6,995 nucleotides of DNA from Ruminococcus flavefaciens. GTDB lineage: Bacteria; Bacillota_A; Clostridia; Oscillospirales; Ruminococcaceae. Numbering within the stretch: the first letter of the stretch is position 1; the number at the start of each line of letters is the position of its first letter. The DNA is taken from NCBI GenBank assembly GCA_004556875.1, contig SFFP01000095.1:1-6995 (forward strand), read 5' to 3'. Below the pieces are notes generated by a model. That model was not told the DNA's origin. It worked only from the letters and a program-made list of their open reading frames with translations, and made no database searches. Positions 5,020 to 6,995 of this stretch are shown here, in pieces. The position numbers and the translations under genes are program-made.

Positions 5020-6211
5020 GAACAGGATAAAAGTCCTCTTCCCACGGAAGTCCCCACTTGTTGAGAGCATCCATGAACGGATCGGGATCAAATTCCTCGA
5101 TATTGTAAACTCCTGCCTTCTTCCATGTGCCTGTCATTATCATCATAGCACCTATCATTGCAGGAACACCTGTTGTGTAGGAAATAGCCTGTGAGCCGAC
5201 TTCCTTATAGCACTCCTGATGATCGCAGATATTGTAAAGGTAGTAATTCTTGTCCTTGCCGTCCTTCTTACCGCGGAAGATACAGCCGATATTCGTCTTG
5301 CCCACTGTTCTCGGACCAAGTGAAGCAGGATCGGGAAGTACAGCCTTTAAGAACTGGAGAGGTACTATCTCCCTGCCCTCATACATAATAGGCTCGATAG
5401 ATGTCATACCAACATTTTCAAGGCACTTTAGATGTGTGAGATAGCTCTGTCCGAATGTCATAAAGAAACGGATACGCTTGATGCCCTTGATGTTAAGTGC
5501 AAGTGACTCAAGCTCTTCGTGGTGGAGAAGGTACATATCCTTTTCGCCTACGCCCTTGAAGTTGTAAACGCGCTTGATCTCCATTGGCTCTGTCTCGACC
5601 CATTTGCCGTCCTCGATGTAGCTTCCCTTAGCTGAGACTTCGCGGATATTGATCTCAGGGTTGAAGTTTGTAGCAAACGGATAACCGTGATCGCCGCCGT
5701 TGCAGTCGAGGATATCAATGTAGTTGATCTCATCGAACTCATGCTTCATAGCGTATGCAGAGAATACACCTGTTACACCTGGGTCAAAGCCGCTTCCGAG
5801 AAGAGCTGTGATGCCTGCCTTCTCAAACTTCTCGCGGTATGCCCACTGCCACTTATACTCAAACTTAGCTGTATCGAGAGGCTCATAGTTTGCAGTATCA
5901 ACATAATGTGTCTTTGTAGCGAGACAAGCGTCCATAATAGTAAGATCCTGATATGGAAGCGCAAGGTTGAGAACTACATCAGGCTTATAGCTGTTGATAA
6001 GAGCAACAAGCTCGTCAACGTTGTCAGCGTTTACCTGTGCAGTCTCGATGACTGTCTTTGTTGTAGGCTGGAGCTTTTCCTTGAGCGTGTCGCACTTTGA
6101 CTTTGTGCGGCTTGCGATCATAATGCCCTCAAATACCTCGCTGTTCTGACAGCACTTGTGAATAGCTACTGAAGCAACGCCTCCGCAGCCGATTATCATA
6201 CATTTTCCCAT
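5009..6211 (-). CDS. Carboxynorspermidine/carboxyspermidine dehydrogenase (saccharopine dehydrogenase family)
   Basis: This 400-residue NAD(P)H-dependent enzyme matches the Lys1-type saccharopine dehydrogenase superfamily branch that makes carboxy-polyamines. It would reductively condense aspartate beta-semialdehyde with putrescine (giving carboxyspermidine) or with 1,3-diaminopropane (giving carboxynorspermidine). The N-terminus has a Rossmann nucleotide loop, MIIGCGGVASVAIHK (5-19), and ASRT (33-36) at the end of beta-2. The central segment LLGSGFDPGVTGVFSAYA (137-154) is highly characteristic of this group, and the tail GLPWEEDFYPVLVD closes it. The nspC-type decarboxylase in the same gene run makes carboxy-polyamine synthesis far more likely than lysine metabolism. 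The ATG at 6211 is set by GGAGG 8 bases upstream. The gene begins 30 bases after the DUF3592 gene, and its 3' end abuts or overlaps the VanZ-like gene. Diamine preference cannot be read from sequence; putrescine (CASDH) is the usual substrate in gut bacteria. Confidence 0.92.
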   Translation of the reverse strand: MGKCMIIGCGGVASVAIHKCCQNSEVFEGIMIASRTKSKCDTLKEKLQPTTKTVIETAQVNADNVDELVALINSYKPDVVLNLALPYQDLTIMDACLATKTHYVDTANYEPLDTAKFEYKWQWAYREKFEKAGITALLGSGFDPGVTGVFSAYAMKHEFDEINYIDILDCNGGDHGYPFATNFNPEINIREVSAKGSYIEDGKWVETEPMEIKRVYNFKGVGEKDMYLLHHEELESLALNIKGIKRIRFFMTFGQSYLTHLKCLENVGMTSIEPIMYEGREIVPLQFLKAVLPDPASLGPRTVGKTNIGCIFRGKKDGKDKNYYLYNICDHQECYKEVGSQAISYTTGVPAMIGAMMIMTGTWKKAGVYNIEEFDPDPFMDALNKWGLPWEEDFYPVLVD

Positions 6212-6219
6212 TTTTTATT

Positions 6220-6224
6220 CCTCC
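6220..6224 (-). promoter_or_regulatory. Ribosome binding site of the carboxyspermidine dehydrogenase gene
   Basis: GGAGG on the minus strand lies 8 bases before the ATG at 6211, in the short AT-rich gap after the DUF3592 gene. It is the most consensus-like site of the minus-strand run, and confirms the start. Confidence 0.8.
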
Positions 6225-6241
6225 GTATCTTTAATATATTT

Positions 6242-6640
6242 TTATCCTTTTTTATATGACAGATAGAATATCGCCATTATCAATGCGCTTGAAGCCGAAA
6301 AGCACACAATGGTTATGACCTTGTGTATTGTCTCCTTAGGGAACCATATACTCTCGGGCTTGTGAGGGTCTATGAACAGCGTTACCTGCTGTCCCTCGCT
6401 GAGTTTTATAAACCAGGAGCTGAAATTGCTTTTTACGCTGTAGTCCTCTCCTTCATACCTGTATGAAAAGACAGGATAATAAGAGCGTCCTGCTTCAGGG
6501 TCATTATTGGGTATCAGCTTTTCAACTGTTGCCTCGACCTCTTCGCTGCATTTCAGTCTCTTTACTATCATGCCCAAAAGGCACATCACTCCTATTGCAA
6601 CAAATGCTCCCATTATGATAACTGTAGCCATCAGAGTCAC
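6242..6640 (-). CDS. DUF3592 domain membrane protein
   Basis: A 132-residue protein with two predicted membrane helices (about 4-26 and 106-127) flanking a small beta-rich domain. The central part shows the DUF3592 pattern: a variable start after CSEEVEATVEKL, then YYPVFSYRYEGEDYSVKS (54-71), GQQVTLFIDP (83-92) and PESIWFP (95-101). The function of this domain family is unknown, and the sequence shows no catalytic residues. The reading frame opens with GTG at 6640, preceded at 8 bases by a G-rich AGGGGG that could act as a weak Shine-Dalgarno site; an ATG three codons later (6631) is an alternative start. It lies 83 bases after the partial GNAT gene and 30 bases before the dehydrogenase, on the same strand, so it may be the first gene of the polyamine run, or the second if the GNAT gene is cotranscribed. 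Confidence 0.8.
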   Translation of the reverse strand: MTLMATVIIMGAFVAIGVMCLLGMIVKRLKCSEEVEATVEKLIPNNDPEAGRSYYPVFSYRYEGEDYSVKSNFSSWFIKLSEGQQVTLFIDPHKPESIWFPKETIHKVITIVCFSASSALIMAIFYLSYKKG

Positions 6641-6723
6641 AACTCTCGCCCCCTGTCTGTTAAGCTATATTCCAAAGGCTCTTTCGTTTTTTGATACAAT
6701 TCTGCATCGCCATGCCCTGACGT
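6641..6723. other. Intergenic gap without an identifiable element
   Basis: This 83-base gap separates the partial GNAT gene from the DUF3592 gene. On the minus strand I see neither a hairpin followed by a T run nor a convincing -35/-10 pair; TTGTAT and TATAGC are present but about 25 bases apart. A promoter for the downstream run could still lie here. Confidence 0.4.
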
Positions 6724-6995
6724 TCATCTCAGCATAAGCTTCATAGGTGTATATTCTGACTTTTCAGCCTCAAATCCCAGCTTTTTATAAAGCGGATAGC
6801 CGTCCTTTGTAGCTTTAAGCTCTATATAGTCAAGCTCAAGAGTCTTTGAGTCGGATATGAGAAGCTCCATAAGAGCCGTGGCGATACCCTGTCTTCTGTG
6901 GCTTGACTCGGTAAATACATTGAGGACCGTTCCGACTCGTCCTTTAGGGAAATTCGGATTAGGCGGCATCTCTCTTACTGTAAGGAATGCAGAAC
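6724..6995 (-). CDS. GNAT-family N-acetyltransferase, C-terminal part (5' end outside window)
   Basis: The frame is open to the window edge, giving 89 residues that are the C-terminal half of a GNAT protein. It would be acetyl-CoA dependent and cytoplasmic; the substrate is unknown. Core elements seen are the beta-4 strand GTVLNVFT, motif A as HRRQGIATALM (R-x-x-G-x-A, which contacts the acetyl-CoA pyrophosphate), IELKAT for beta-5, and motif B ending as GYPLYKKLGFE. Residues MPPNPNFPKGR just before beta-4 form the loop seen in many clostridial GNATs of this kind. The ATG at 6969 is internal to the domain: eight further in-frame residues (SAFLTVRE) precede it and continue the fold, so the real start is upstream of the window. 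It is a different subgroup from the GNAT at 1664-2149, sharing only the motifs. Confidence 0.87.
   Translation of the reverse strand, partial: SAFLTVREMPPNPNFPKGRVGTVLNVFTESSHRRQGIATALMELLISDSKTLELDYIELKATKDGYPLYKKLGFEAEKSEYTPMKLMLR

Noticed and set aside
4519..5091. Glycopeptide resistance gene vanZ proper
   Set aside because: Only the broad VanZ-like family features are present, and there are no van ligase, dipeptidase or two-component genes in the window.
5687..6100. Plus-strand open frame of 137 codons opposite the dehydrogenase
   Set aside because: It is antisense to the conserved dehydrogenase, with no plausible ribosome site or domain.
5009..6211. Saccharopine dehydrogenase of lysine metabolism
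   Set aside because: Same superfamily, but the GFDPGVTGVFSAYA segment and the nearby nspC favour the carboxy-polyamine dehydrogenase; no lysine-pathway genes are present.
6212..6260. Internal promoter before the dehydrogenase (TATATT in the AT-rich gap)
   Set aside because: A -10-like TATATT is present, but no -35 match lies at the right distance; AT-rich gaps give such matches by chance.
6641..6723. Promoter for the minus-strand run
   Set aside because: TTGTAT and TATAGC are about 25 bases apart rather than 16-18, so I could not support a specific promoter.

Overview
The window reads as ordinary chromosomal DNA of a Gram-positive gut or rumen Clostridia-type bacterium, most like Oscillospiraceae/Ruminococcus. 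This rests on the AGGAG-type ribosome binding sites, the mid-range GC content, the firmicute-style protein families (VanZ-like, DUF3592, AzgA-type purine permease) and the use of the carboxyspermidine route to spermidine. The placement is inferred from gene content; no rRNA or marker gene is present. There are no tRNA or rRNA genes, CRISPR arrays, insertion sequences or phage genes, and coding density is very high.

Left part, plus strand (1-1616): the 3' end of a hypoxanthine phosphoribosyltransferase gene is followed after 11 bases by an NCS2/AzgA-type purine permease. Together they form a uptake-and-trapping unit for hypoxanthine/guanine salvage. It ends at a strong hairpin (1628-1659) that also lies just past the last minus-strand gene, so it probably terminates transcription from both sides.

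The rest is on the minus strand and reads from right to left. It starts with the C-terminal part of a GNAT acetyltransferase cut by the window edge. An 83-base gap follows, then a tightly packed run: DUF3592 membrane protein, carboxynorspermidine/carboxyspermidine dehydrogenase, VanZ-like membrane protein, cyclophilin lipoprotein, carboxynorspermidine/carboxyspermidine decarboxylase (nspC), histidine phosphatase and a second GNAT acetyltransferase. Neighbours from the dehydrogenase on are 3 bases apart or overlap (two TAATG junctions, one 17-base overlap, one start probably inside the previous gene), so an operon with translational coupling is likely.

The biochemical core is the S-adenosylmethionine-independent spermidine pathway. 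The dehydrogenase condenses putrescine (or diaminopropane) with aspartate semialdehyde to give a carboxy-polyamine, and the PLP-dependent decarboxylase converts this to spermidine (or norspermidine). The two enzyme genes are separated by a VanZ-like gene and an exported peptidyl-prolyl isomerase gene, and are followed by a phosphatase and an acetyltransferase. That arrangement is the most interesting feature. I found no convincing evidence of a wholly new system; whether the passenger genes matter for polyamine metabolism is an open question.
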